Source: Bremia lactucae (lineage: Eukaryota; Oomycota; Peronosporomycetes; Peronosporales; Peronosporaceae). Taken from it: a stretch of 26,061 bases of DNA. The position numbers and the translations under genes are program-made. The stretch lies in NCBI RefSeq assembly GCF_004359215.1, contig NC_090610.1:2589745-2615805 (forward strand). The letters are read 5' to 3'. Of this stretch, positions 1 through 8,569 are shown piece after piece. Below the pieces are notes generated by a model that searched no databases, was not told the origin of the DNA, and was given only the letters and a program-made list of their open reading frames with translations. The stretch's first letter is position 1, and every line of letters starts with the position of its first letter.

Positions 1-131
1 TAGTAAAATCGTGCCGTCAACCAAAACTTCTTAAACATGCAAAAATTGCACTACTTTTACGTCAACCAATTTTTGAATTGTCCATCATATTCTTCTTTCT
101 AAAAAAAGTGTGTGCCAATCATTTCCATCGG

Positions 132-1571
132 TTAAATACGATTGATCCTTAAGCTGGTCATCAATTTCGTAGGCGCATTGCGAGGATGGAGCGGCACGTT
201 CGGCAGAGCGCCTTTATCCCACTCTTGAATCGATTTTTTAGCACGTTTGTTCGCAGAATATATCTCAATGGATTCATGCGCACGCGCCAGCATCGTTGCA
301 ACATGTGCGAGAACGACATCACATTCTGGCATTCCAATAAAGTGAGCAGCTTGATACGACGAAATAGCCATCGGTAGTAGTTCAAACGCTGCGAGCCCAA
401 CATCTTCACTTGCAGCTCGAATGAGACGCCGAGCAATGTACAAGGGGTCCTCACTACCCTCCAACATTCGTGCCAACCAATAGAGTGTCGCATTTTCAAG
501 CATCGACAAACAATTTCTTATGACCGCAACGCCGACATGCACCACGATTGCATTAGTGCATGGCACAAATCTTCACCAATCCTTTCTGTGTATCCACAGG
601 GGCAGTTTGAAGTGCCATCTCTAAACAACTTAAAGCAACTCGCGCATCACCAGCACACTGCATAGCCAGGTACTTATGCGCCTCATGATCGACTTCGATC
701 GATGATTTTTCATCATTTTTCTGTGGCAATTTGCAATGCTATATGGCACTGCATTTAAGTTTCGGTTTGTCGTTAAAGATCGCATGCCTCCAAAATCAGC
801 ATCTTGCACAGCTCGTCGAAGGATTCTTTCGATGGATTCTGGGGTATGTTTTTAAGTGTAAACACACGACAACGACTAAGCAAGGCATTGTTAACTTCGA
901 ATGATGGATTCTCAGTTGTGGCACCAATTAATGTAATCGTGCCATCTTCCACCGGCGGCAAGAAAATATCCTGCTGACTTTTATTGAAGCGATGAATTTC
1001 ATCCGTAAAGACAATGGTTCTTCGATGAAATAGCTTGCATTCAGCTCTGGCTCGATCAATCGCGTTCTTCAGGTCCCCGACTCTAGACGTCGCACCCGAC
1101 AAGCTTATAAATTTGCATTTTGTCCGCTTAGAAATTACATGAGCTAATGTCGTTTTACCACATCCTGGGGGTCTGTAAGATATAACAATGTAAAATAAGA
1201 GAAAACATTGATACTATCATTGAATCATATTACCCCCACAAGATCATATTGGGCACTCGGTCGATTTCAATAAGCGAGGACAACAACCCTCCAGAGCCAA
1301 GAAGCTCCTCCTAACCCACCACATCATTTATACACCTAGGTCGCATCCTCTCCGCTAGTGGAGTAGCCAAAACGTCATCGAATGAGTGCTTGCGTCTCTT
1401 AACAGCAGGGGGCGATGTGGATGATGAGATTTCCGGTTGTGAAAATTTTATATTGGTAGACGGCAGCAATATTTTGTTTTGTTCCTGCTTTGACAGACAA
1501 GATTCTACGTGTAAGAGAAGATTATCTAAGCGCACATGACGCGAGCAGATTGGACACTCGGGGGAGACCAT
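132..1571 (-). pseudogene. WRNIP1: WRNIP1/Mgs1-type AAA+ ATPase gene, apparently decayed
   Basis: The family (WRNIP1, yeast Mgs1, bacterial MgsA/RarA) acts at stalled replication forks in the nucleus. From the ATG at 1571 an N-terminal UBZ-type zinc finger is visible (Cys6, Cys9, His21, Cys25), then the start of the AAA+ domain. A 61-bp intron splits the Walker A motif (GPPGCGKTT after splicing). Walker B (FTDEIHRF) and sensor 1 (LIGATTENPSF) follow, and the C-terminal block contains YWLARMLEGSEDPLYIARRL and HFIGMPEC. Lesions: an in-frame TAG at 1311-1313 where the family usually has Gln, a frame change with TAA at 773-775, TAG at 739-741, TAA at 553-555 with another frame change, and a shortened C-terminus at 132. 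The longer upstream frame begins with TTG, and the ATG at 1619 is followed at once by TAA, so 1571 is the likely start. Undetected introns or sequencing errors could explain some breaks, but hardly all. Confidence 0.8.
1173..1233 (-). other. Spliceosomal intron in the WRNIP1-like gene
   Basis: On the minus strand the donor GTAATATG starts at 1233 and the acceptor TTACAG ends at 1173. Removing these 61 bp joins TGG-GG to A-CCC-CCA and restores the Walker A motif in frame on both sides. The size fits the short introns of oomycetes. Confidence 0.85.
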
Positions 1572-1623
1572 CAGCCCGTTAATTATCTTCAAACGTGTTA
1601 AGCTTTTGACCAATTACATGCAG

Positions 1624-1655
1624 TGGCGGGAAAAGGAATTGCTAATTTCCCGCCA
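1624..1655. promoter_or_regulatory. Inverted pair of E2F-like sites upstream of the WRNIP1-like gene
   Basis: TGGCGGGAAA (1624-1633) and its exact reverse complement TTTCCCGCCA (1646-1655) are separated by 12 bp. Each contains TTTCCCGC, the E2F/DP consensus (TTTSSCGC). They lie 53-84 bp upstream of the ATG at 1571 and just past the stop of the kinase gene. WRNIP1 works in DNA replication, so G1/S control is a reasonable inference. An alternative reading is a 3'-end hairpin of the kinase transcript. Confidence 0.5.
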
Positions 1656-1665
1656 AGAAATCAAG

Positions 1666-4479
1666 CTATTTTGTTAGTGTGTCGAACTCGTCCAGAAATT
1701 GTTGGTCTTGGGGTGACGTTAATTCTTCTGTCTGCAACAAATTGGCAGTAAGAACATTATCTTCTGGTATTGCACGGTACTTGCGAAGGAATCGATGACG
1801 AGCCGCTTTGCGTACGTTGGGTCGCTCTCCAAGCTTTCGACACGCACATTCTTCCGTCTCTTTAGTTTCGTTACTTGCAGCGTCAACAAAAGCGAAAGCA
1901 CTGTTTTCTTGGGGCGATTCTGATGCCGCAATAGTGTCATAGGAGGAGCCCTTTGAATTCATGACCCATGTTGACGTTGTCAAGAACGAAGGCGTCTGAT
2001 CCGTCGGCTGATGCGAACGCTGTAAACTTTTAAACCACCCGGAAGTTTGCACAAGTTGCGATGGTAGTGGACCTCCCATTGTTGATCCTGGACGGCGCCT
2101 TGCAGTCGTACAGCCAGCGCCGCTTTTACAAGAGTGGCCTTCTAGGACGATAAATGGCTGGCAATGAGATACATTATCCTCGTCGAAAAAATAAACATCG
2201 TCACTGCTTTTAAAAGGCAGCGAGTGCTTTTGATGATGCAAAAGACCAGTGTTCATAAGCATGTTGCCAAGACGAATCCCTTCGCCTACTGATCCTACAG
2301 CTTCAATATCTTGCATCTTTTGCGTTGCTAGCTCGCCGGAAAAGCTCTTGACGCTTCTACCCGATCCAGCATTCCTAAGCAACGTTGATTCGTGATGTAA
2401 TCCATCCCACATTTCTAATGCGAATGCTGAGCATACCTCTTCCTGAATGCATTCAAGAGCCGCGACGACTTTTTGAGCGGTTGGGCGAACGGTTGCATCC
2501 CCATGCCACATGCTAGTGATAATTTCTGCAAGACCGACATGCAATTGACGGTCGAGCTCTGGGCGAGTGCCCGACATGACCAACTCGAGCACGCGCAAAT
2601 GGTTGTCATTTGTACCAGGGTATTTTTCAGAGCCCGGTTTCAAGATGTCCCACATGGTAATTGCTAACGAATAGACGTCGGCTGATTCTTCATAGGCAGC
2701 GACGCCTGCTCGTCCATTGATTAATTCTGGTGCCATATAGTCAACTGTCCCTTTGACTGTCATCTCCGGTGCACTTTTGCCTAAATTTGGCTTTAGTCCT
2801 ATATTCTTATCGGCAGTGTCCGTTAGGATTACTCCATTGCTGTGAAAATTGGTGCTTGCATTTGTCATCGAGTTTGGATACTCGTGGTAGTGCTCGGCAT
2901 CTGGTGAAAGACTGCTCGAGACAGTAACAGGATGTAATACCGATGCTGCGGCACTCACGACGGCATTAATTTTTGGATCATTGAGACCGCTAGTCTCCCA
3001 TGGAATATCGGCTTTTGGCAGACTGCGAGACTCGCCAAAGTCAGTAAGCTTAACGTTGCCTTCGACATCTACCAGAAAGTTGCTTGGTTTGATATCACGG
3101 TGAACAAAAGCGGGAGAGAAGCTATGGAGATAAGCAACCGCTCGTGCGGCATCAATCATGTAGCCAATATTGATCAAAAATTGCTGGCGTCGAGCGTGTT
3201 GGTGTTGTAGCGCCAAGGCTTGTGTCACCACATCAAGACTACCCACACATAGCTCTGACACTAAACAGATCGTCGGGGGCGAAACGCACATACCGTAAAA
3301 TTTAACGATATTTGGGTGGTTGAGCACTCCGCAAAGTGCTGCTTCGTGTGAGAATGCCGCCACAGTGTCTTCCGTCACGCTTGTAGGCGTATAAACTTTA
3401 ATGGCAACTGGAGTCTTTGAATTCAATAGTCCGTTGTACACTACAGCTGTCGATCCGATGCCAATACGCTGCTTTATGTCAAGAAAGGAAAAATCAATAA
3501 TGTACTTGCGGTGCATTTCAATAAGAACGTGAAGGCCTTGAGATGAAACACGCTCATGAATATTCCCTTTGCGAAACACGGCTTGCAAGCCGACTGCTCG
3601 CTGTCCAAGTCCACGCCAATGCTCTGTGTCGGCCTTAAGCAACCGGTAAAAGAAAATGGGGCAAAGTGATCCCCACGCCAATTGAATATAAGTGAGCGCA
3701 AAAGCTGGGCGTATATACCCATAGATGAAAATGAAGCGGTAGGCAAGCTCAAGCAGTTGGTATACGATTCCAAAAGCACAGTATTCACGCAGTGTTCGTC
3801 TAGTCGCACGCGCTGGTGGACGAACAATAATATACATGTAGACTGAATAAAAGAGGAGGCGAACTGCCGCCATCATCCATTGATTTTTTAGAGTATAGGT
3901 GCTTTGGCCATAGATTGTTATGAGCCAGGCAAAAGGCAACGCGTAGCATGATAAGATGAGCGTGCTCACAATCGATCGCATCAAAGCTGGCAACGAGACG
4001 CTTTTCTGTAGCATGAACACAACCACAAGCTCGACCACGAACTGACGTGCAGCGCTCATGGCTTCTACAATCATAACATCACCGCCTGGAACATAGAATC
4101 TTTTTGCTAATGCTATCGTGAAAAACAAAGCATGTAGGCCTGTCGCGACGCACAAAGTCCACAACAATGGCTCAAATGCAGGTAACAACGTTTTTCGCGA
4201 GGCTTCGCTGTCACCTTTATGCGCAACATGGCGGTTGTAACGCATGTACGCAACTAGCGCCGCAGATAGCACCGACATTGATCCATAACTCACTACCAGG
4301 AGAATCGTAAGTATCACAAGGTGTTGTTGTTGAAACGCAACCAGTTCCGCATCTTTAGCGAATGGTAAAGCTGATGCAGAACTTTCGGACGTTGCTAGAG
4401 CTTCAAGTACGCGATAAAATGAGTGTCGAAGGTTTGGCGTCGATGGGTCTAAAGCAGCAATCATTGCGATTGCTGTCAT
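1666..4479 (-). CDS. Seven-TM receptor-like protein fused to a TKL-type Ser/Thr kinase
   Basis: Single exon of 937 codons from the ATG at 4479; the frame extends to a GTG at 4485, and an in-frame TGA lies at 4507-4509. Residue numbers count from this ATG. Seven hydrophobic segments lie near 53-78, 102-125, 140-158, 166-190, 202-220, 234-255 and 260-280. A complete kinase domain follows (about 336-680): Gly loop IGIGSTAVVY (339-348), VAIK Lys361, alpha-C Glu379, HRDIKPSN (460-467), DFG (480-482), APE (583-585), then DVYS and VRPT. About 94 residues rich in Ser, Asn and Asp separate DFG from GTVDYMAPE, far more than usual. A tail of about 250 residues is Ser/Thr rich with no domain I recognise. 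All catalytic residues are present, so it is probably active at a membrane. TKL kinases are expanded in oomycetes; the ligand and pathway are unknown. Confidence 0.9.
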   Translation of the reverse strand: MTAIAMIAALDPSTPNLRHSFYRVLEALATSESSASALPFAKDAELVAFQQQHLVILTILLVVSYGSMSVLSAALVAYMRYNRHVAHKGDSEASRKTLLPAFEPLLWTLCVATGLHALFFTIALAKRFYVPGGDVMIVEAMSAARQFVVELVVVFMLQKSVSLPALMRSIVSTLILSCYALPFAWLITIYGQSTYTLKNQWMMAAVRLLFYSVYMYIIVRPPARATRRTLREYCAFGIVYQLLELAYRFIFIYGYIRPAFALTYIQLAWGSLCPIFFYRLLKADTEHWRGLGQRAVGLQAVFRKGNIHERVSSQGLHVLIEMHRKYIIDFSFLDIKQRIGIGSTAVVYNGLLNSKTPVAIKVYTPTSVTEDTVAAFSHEAALCGVLNHPNIVKFYGMCVSPPTICLVSELCVGSLDVVTQALALQHQHARRQQFLINIGYMIDAARAVAYLHSFSPAFVHRDIKPSNFLVDVEGNVKLTDFGESRSLPKADIPWETSGLNDPKINAVVSAAASVLHPVTVSSSLSPDAEHYHEYPNSMTNASTNFHSNGVILTDTADKNIGLKPNLGKSAPEMTVKGTVDYMAPELINGRAGVAAYEESADVYSLAITMWDILKPGSEKYPGTNDNHLRVLELVMSGTRPELDRQLHVGLAEIITSMWHGDATVRPTAQKVVAALECIQEEVCSAFALEMWDGLHHESTLLRNAGSGRSVKSFSGELATQKMQDIEAVGSVGEGIRLGNMLMNTGLLHHQKHSLPFKSSDDVYFFDEDNVSHCQPFIVLEGHSCKSGAGCTTARRRPGSTMGGPLPSQLVQTSGWFKSLQRSHQPTDQTPSFLTTSTWVMNSKGSSYDTIAASESPQENSAFAFVDAASNETKETEECACRKLGERPNVRKAARHRFLRKYRAIPEDNVLTANLLQTEELTSPQDQQFLDEFDTLTK

Positions 4480-5238
4480 CTTCACTTGGAAAAATACAAT
4501 GTGAAGTCACAGACATATACTTCAATGCCAAAGCATGGTCAGTTGTATAGAGCTAACATTCCGCCGATCGATTTTGCATCATGTGAGATGAATATCCCAC
4601 TAACACAAGCCAGTTTAATTTCAGCGTGCTTGACAATATCTACTACAAGCAGCAATCTTGTGCAATTGGTCTGTGGATTGTGCATCGCATAGCTTCAAGT
4701 CTACGATCGCTTGACGAAATCTACTCGAATTTCGATGTTCCAGTACGCAGCTGGATGGTAATGTATGCACCTCATCTTTAGCACAACGGATATTTGAATT
4801 GAAGAGTGCGAGATTTTACAGGCCACATGAACAGCAGAATTTATTCAGTGGGTAGATGACAAATGGATATCGATGCTGTTGCGAAAATTTACACTTTTCA
4901 TCCATTGTGACAATTGATCCCTTTCAACACGAATTATAAAGAATAAATAATTTCAGAAAGTTTCAACGGTCTGCAAAAATGGAAACAATTTTGTACCTAC
5001 AGCTTCTAGCAGAATTGTAGCCGCTGGTGCTGCTAGCACATTAAACCAAAGCTTCTCCTGTGGAGTGGCTTACTTGCAGCTTATGATGGATCCCTGATCA
5101 AATATGGACGAAATTAAAGCCTGCAAACAGAAAAACGGTAGGCTACATGCGTACGATGAATGATCCGACAAAGCAAAGCGGACATGTGTTGGTCACGACT
5201 ATTTTACTTAACTAACACACACTTGACGTTTAAATGTA
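4480..5238. other. Intergenic region upstream of the kinase gene
   Basis: No reading frame with recognisable protein features on either strand. The proximal part (4480-4700) must hold the kinase promoter, but I see no convincing TATA or oomycete initiator element. Nothing else stands out. Confidence 0.6.
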
Positions 5239-5456
5239 TGAATACGCGATAGTCAATTTTAAGAAACTTTTAGCTTACAAACTAATCTTCTATTTTAGCA
5301 TTTTAAATGCTAAATGAGATTAGCTTGTAATTTAATTCTCTTGGCATTTTAAATGCTAAATCAGATTAGTTTGTAATTTAAAAGTTAAAATGCTGTGCTA
5401 AAAGAGTAGATTAATTTGAAATTTTAAAGTTTCTGACATTGACTACCGCGTATTCA
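5239..5456. mobile_element. MITE-like element with terminal inverted repeats
   Basis: The ends TGAATACGCGATAGTCAA (5239-5256) and TTGACTACCGCGTATTCA (5439-5456) are inverted repeats with one mismatch, and weaker similarity continues inward to about 50 bp. The element is 218 bp, AT-rich and non-coding, and is flanked by a possible 4-bp target duplication TGTA (5235-5238 and 5457-5460). Inside are two diverged copies of a roughly 45-bp unit, near 5293-5339 and 5340-5385, each centred on the palindrome GCATTTTAAATGC. Size, TIRs and lack of coding fit a non-autonomous DNA transposon; the superfamily is unclear. Confidence 0.75.
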
Positions 5457-5460
5457 TGTA

Positions 5461-6074
5461 ACTCTTATGAAAAGAGCCAAATGTTATGGGTACAGCTGTA
5501 CCTTATCATTCCGGTACGCTTCATAGGTATTGTAGTCCGTAACGAATCAATCGGACTTGAACCTTCGATTTTAGAGGCAGCCCAACGCGGCATCTGGCGG
5601 ACACATTACTCCAGCTTAAAGAAAACTCCAGTGGGGCACTAAGAATATGAACATCACCTGTCCGTTCACCTAGGAAGTTTGGTATAGGACAGCACCACTC
5701 ATACTCCTATTTAAGTTAGACTCATTGGAGGTTCTGCGTTAGATGTTTACCGTCATGGGCTGACAGAATCCGACACCTTAAAATCGGAAACACTAGAGCA
5801 ACATAAAGGCTTTTGTATAAATTAAGAATTCTATTCGGCGGCATATTCAGCGTAATGTGCCGCTCTAATTGTTGCACTGATGCCAGAGTGCGATGAGTGA
5901 ATTTTACACGGAAATCGCCGCCCACATAATCAAGAAATCTCTCGAAGTATTCTGCGATCTTCCATTGAGAGGATTAGGCGAGATGGTGGGGATTAAACAC
6001 GACAGCACTTCATTAGGTAAGTAAGGAAGGTACATGTGGCACTTATGTCTCATGCAGACTTTCTCGTTCTCTAT
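5461..6074. other. Non-coding stretch, no recognised feature
   Basis: Short open frames on both strands have no recognisable motif. I find no tRNA, repeat pair or retroelement domain. Confidence 0.5.
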
Positions 6075-6400
6075 TGTAACGCCCAGGGTAAGCTTAGCAA
6101 TCCTTACGAGATATACTGTATGCTCATAGCGCGTTCATTAATAACCCGTTCACCAAACTATCAAGGCGATAGTTTCGAAGATTGCCTAGAGTGTGAAACG
6201 ATAAACACATAGCAACCCCCACCAACATCAGTTTGAGTAAAAGAGACGTACAACCGTTCATATGGAAAATAGGAGCTGCCGTAAAGTATAGAAACAGATT
6301 ATGGTATATGAATGACTAGAGGCATTAGAAGGAAAGCCAATGCAGGTAGTCGTAGGTTTTCACTGTTGCATTTACCAACAACAACCAAGAACAAGAAAGT
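6075..6400 (+). repeat. Probable 5' LTR and leader of element C
   Basis: The segment begins TGTAACGCCC, the same TGTAACG start seen in the LTRs at 13443-14256 and 21756-22262, and lies just upstream of a gag remnant. A TATA-like GTATAGAAAC occurs near 6286. The right end is not definable because no second copy is in the window. Assignment rests on position and the TG start only. Confidence 0.35.
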
Positions 6401-6481
6401 ATTTTTGCAACGGAAACCAGCACAAAATTAATTTTAGGTATTGAAGAGCAAGCAGAATTCGACAATGATGGCGACGTGAAA

Positions 6482-6930
6482 ATGACAATGTCACAACCTG
6501 TGTTTGAGTTCGTGCAAGCTCCGAAGTTGACTGATTGGAATCAGTCAACTTTAGTCAACTGAAATAAAGAGCGGATACAGTATGAAGGAAGGGTTCGCCA
6601 ACAATGTATTAAGACTGGCGAACAGTTCGAAAGGATCATAGTCTCGGTGAAATGCTTAATGGGGCCGAAGTTGCTCCAGGTGGTTTGTCTGTGTAACATA
6701 CAAATACCAGACGATGATGTGACCGAAGCTGAGCTGGGCACTTGATCAACAAGCGAATTGGAAAAGTCCTGAACGACCAAGGGCCCAACTTGGACTCATT
6801 TTGTGGCAAACGTCTTCGTATCAACTTAGCTGAGGTTGATATCGATGCCCGTGTCTTACGGTTTTATCAGTATTTCGCGAATCTCATTGAACAGAATGGG
6901 TTGGACTGTATTTGGGGGTATGATCAATAA
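6482..6930 (+). pseudogene. Gag capsid remnant of element C
   Basis: Gag forms the retrotransposon particle. From ATG 6482 the translation reads MTMSQPVFEFVQAPKLTDWN, followed by Lys/Arg-rich helical sequence; after a frame change downstream come LAEVDIDARVLRFYQYFANL and IEQNGL. This arrangement resembles the capsid region of oomycete Gypsy Gags as I know them. Breaks: a TGA near 6557 where Trp would fit, a TGA near 6744, and a frame change between the two blocks. No zinc knuckle follows, because the frame runs into an RT fragment at about 6918. Confidence 0.6.
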
Positions 6931-7186
6931 GGGGCGGATTGTTTGGATTGATGACATCCTTGTGCATGCAAAGACCCCAGCCGCATTTTCTGACCTACTA
7001 GAACGGTTTTTTGAACAAATTCGCGCACACAAATTGAAGATGAGTGTATCTCAAGAGTGGTTTGTTAAAGACAGCAACCAAATGGTGTGGTCGCATCTTC
7101 AGCAGGAAAGGATTGAGTTCACGGACAAACCTTCCTCTACCTAACACAGCGGCCGATCTTCAGCAGTTTTTTTTGTGCTGCAAATA
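6918..7186 (+). pseudogene. Reverse transcriptase fragment of element C
   Basis: The frame reads RIVWIDDILVHAKTPAAF, followed by RFFEQIRAHKLKMS. IDDILVHA is the RT catalytic YxDD-type box, here with Ile before Asp-Asp, and the following helix matches the thumb side of Gypsy RTs. About 90 residues survive. The frame shifts near 7090 and ends in a T-run at 7167-7174 next to an LTR fragment. The upstream fingers and palm are absent. Confidence 0.6.
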
Positions 7187-7328
7187 AATGTGGTCGCAGC
7201 CAGATGTAAATCTGGCGGCCAAAATCTATTTTTAATTAGGTAGGGTAAGGTTTTAGATTTAAGTAGTTATATAATGTTCAGTTCCCCTTTTGATATTAAA
7301 GCGTTGAGTGGCCTTCCTAAGGCTTGCC
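7183..7328 (+). repeat. LTR fragment, inverted copy of part of LTR A
   Basis: By eye about 85% identical to the reverse complement of 12599-12742, sharing CAGTTCCCCTTTTGAT and GGCCTTCCTAAGGCTTGC-like blocks. Both LTR ends are missing. Its orientation is opposite to the LTR of A and agrees with the plus-strand gag and RT pieces just upstream, so it probably belongs to C. Confidence 0.7.
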
Positions 7329-7329
7329 G

Positions 7330-8460
7330 ACCGTGGAAACCAAGTTAATAGATAGGTTTTCAGCGTTTAGTAAAACTCAGTCTCCGACCATATAAGAAAT
7401 AATACAGCTTCTGCCTTTGGCATCTGCTTGTTCTTTTTGTTTGTCTTTGCTATCAGCCATCGTATTCCTTACATGTCTTAAGACACTAAATCGCGTCGCG
7501 AGAAACTCGCTTACTTGTTTCCGAACGGTAACAGGGCTGATATCAGCAAGCCTATCGGCCAATCTCCCCCACCAAGCTCCACTAACGATACCACGCAGTG
7601 GTATCGTTAGTGGAACGCGCGGGTGGGTAAGACCGTTTAATAGAGCGGAGTATAGCCTGTAGAGGCATGAACAGCGTTATTTAACGCAAATCCCACTACT
7701 GGGAGCATTGAGCTCCAGCGCTCTGGTGTCTGAGTACACACGCTGCGTAAAACGTCTTCAATGACGCGATTGACACGTCCAGTTTGACCATCGGTCTGTT
7801 GATGGTCCGCAGTGGACATATCCAATCTGGTGCCAAGCACTCGGAAAATTGATTTCCAGAAGATACCCGTGAAACGGGGATCCCGATCAGATACAATTGC
7901 CACTGGCAAACCATGTTGTCGAAACACGCGATCGATTAACAGCTTAGCTGTACCCTCTCCATTAATGAAATCCGGCACGGCCGCTAAGTGAGCCATTTTG
8001 CTCAAACGGTCAACAAAGACCACTATACCGGAGTTACCGGCTGAATCTTTCGGTAACCCAAAAACAAATCCATACTAATGGACTCCCAGCATCCTATGGG
8101 GACGAGAAGATTCGCCAGTGGCGCAGCAGCATGTGCCGAGGGTTTAACCCGTTGGCACGTTTCGCAAGTGCGAACATATGTGATGACCCATTTATAAAGT
8201 TTGGGCCACCAATAACTCTGGCTGATAGAGCCGTAGCTCCTTTCTCTGCCGAGATGACCACCATGGACAGTATCGTGTGCCTCATAGAGGACCCGGTACT
8301 TCAAATCCTCATCATGAGGAACAACGACACGCGGAGGGTCCGCGATGTCTGTGCATTAAAGCAACAGGTTGTCATCGATAGAAAATCAATAAAATCTTGC
8401 ACGCAAACGTGCCGGTAATTTTATACCTGTATCCGAGTTCTTTAAAGCTCGTAGCAGAGC
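7330..8460 (-). pseudogene. Integrase of element A, broken
   Basis: Integrase inserts the cDNA into the genome. From the N-terminal side: the zinc-binding His pair (AHDTVHGGHLGRER) and CETCQRVKP, then the catalytic core with VFVDRLSKMAHLAAVPDF, VSDRDPRFTGIFWKSIF and TDGQTGRVNRVIEDVL. Two core aspartates are present. The third acidic residue, Glu in TDGQTER, is Gly here (TDGQTGR). Breaks: one extra base near 8055-8065 shifts frame within the core, a stop lies upstream near 8395, and a TGA at 7377-7379 cuts the C-terminal domain. A perfect 16-bp inverted repeat (7579-7613) falls in the coding sequence. Confidence 0.85.
7579..7613. repeat. Perfect 16-bp inverted repeat inside integrase of A
   Basis: CCACTAACGATACCAC (7579-7594) and GTGGTATCGTTAGTGG (7598-7613) are exact reverse complements with a 3-nt loop GCA. 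It falls in integrase coding sequence. It may be chance from repetitive codons or a mutational fold-back. Confidence 0.9.
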
Positions 8461-8569
8461 TACACACTGTTCATCCTTGGCGTAAGCCGAACGGATTAAT
8501 TCAGGAATAGGTGACGAGATAGTCGTTAAATGAGAAGCTCATAATCCGGCCTGCGTCATAACGCATCGG

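Larger units (their letters stand above)
6075..7328 (+). mobile_element. Ty3/Gypsy remnant C: LTR-like leader, gag piece, RT piece, LTR piece
   Basis: Plus-strand order is a TGTAACG-starting LTR-like segment, broken gag, a short RT fragment and an LTR fragment. Protease, most of RT, RNase H and integrase are missing, so large internal deletions have occurred. It meets element A tail to tail at about 7328-7340. The LTR fragment shares its family with the LTR of A. Confidence 0.65.

Noticed and set aside
1311..1313. Stop-codon reassignment as explanation for in-frame TAG
   Set aside because: TAG also ends the intact kinase frame (1666-1668), and TAA and TGA interrupt other frames equally, so decay is simpler.
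4488..4504. Oomycete initiator-like sequence on the minus strand upstream of the kinase
   Set aside because: The match to the published initiator/FPR pattern is partial and lies only 9 nt from the ATG.
4362..4692. Two short plus-strand frames over the kinase start
   Set aside because: They overlap the kinase N-terminus or its promoter and show no protein motif.
5439..5642. 67-codon plus-strand frame
   Set aside because: Starts inside the MITE terminal repeat and has no recognisable motif.
5722..5925. 67-codon minus-strand frame
   Set aside because: Some hydrophobic residues but no domain or context; probably chance.
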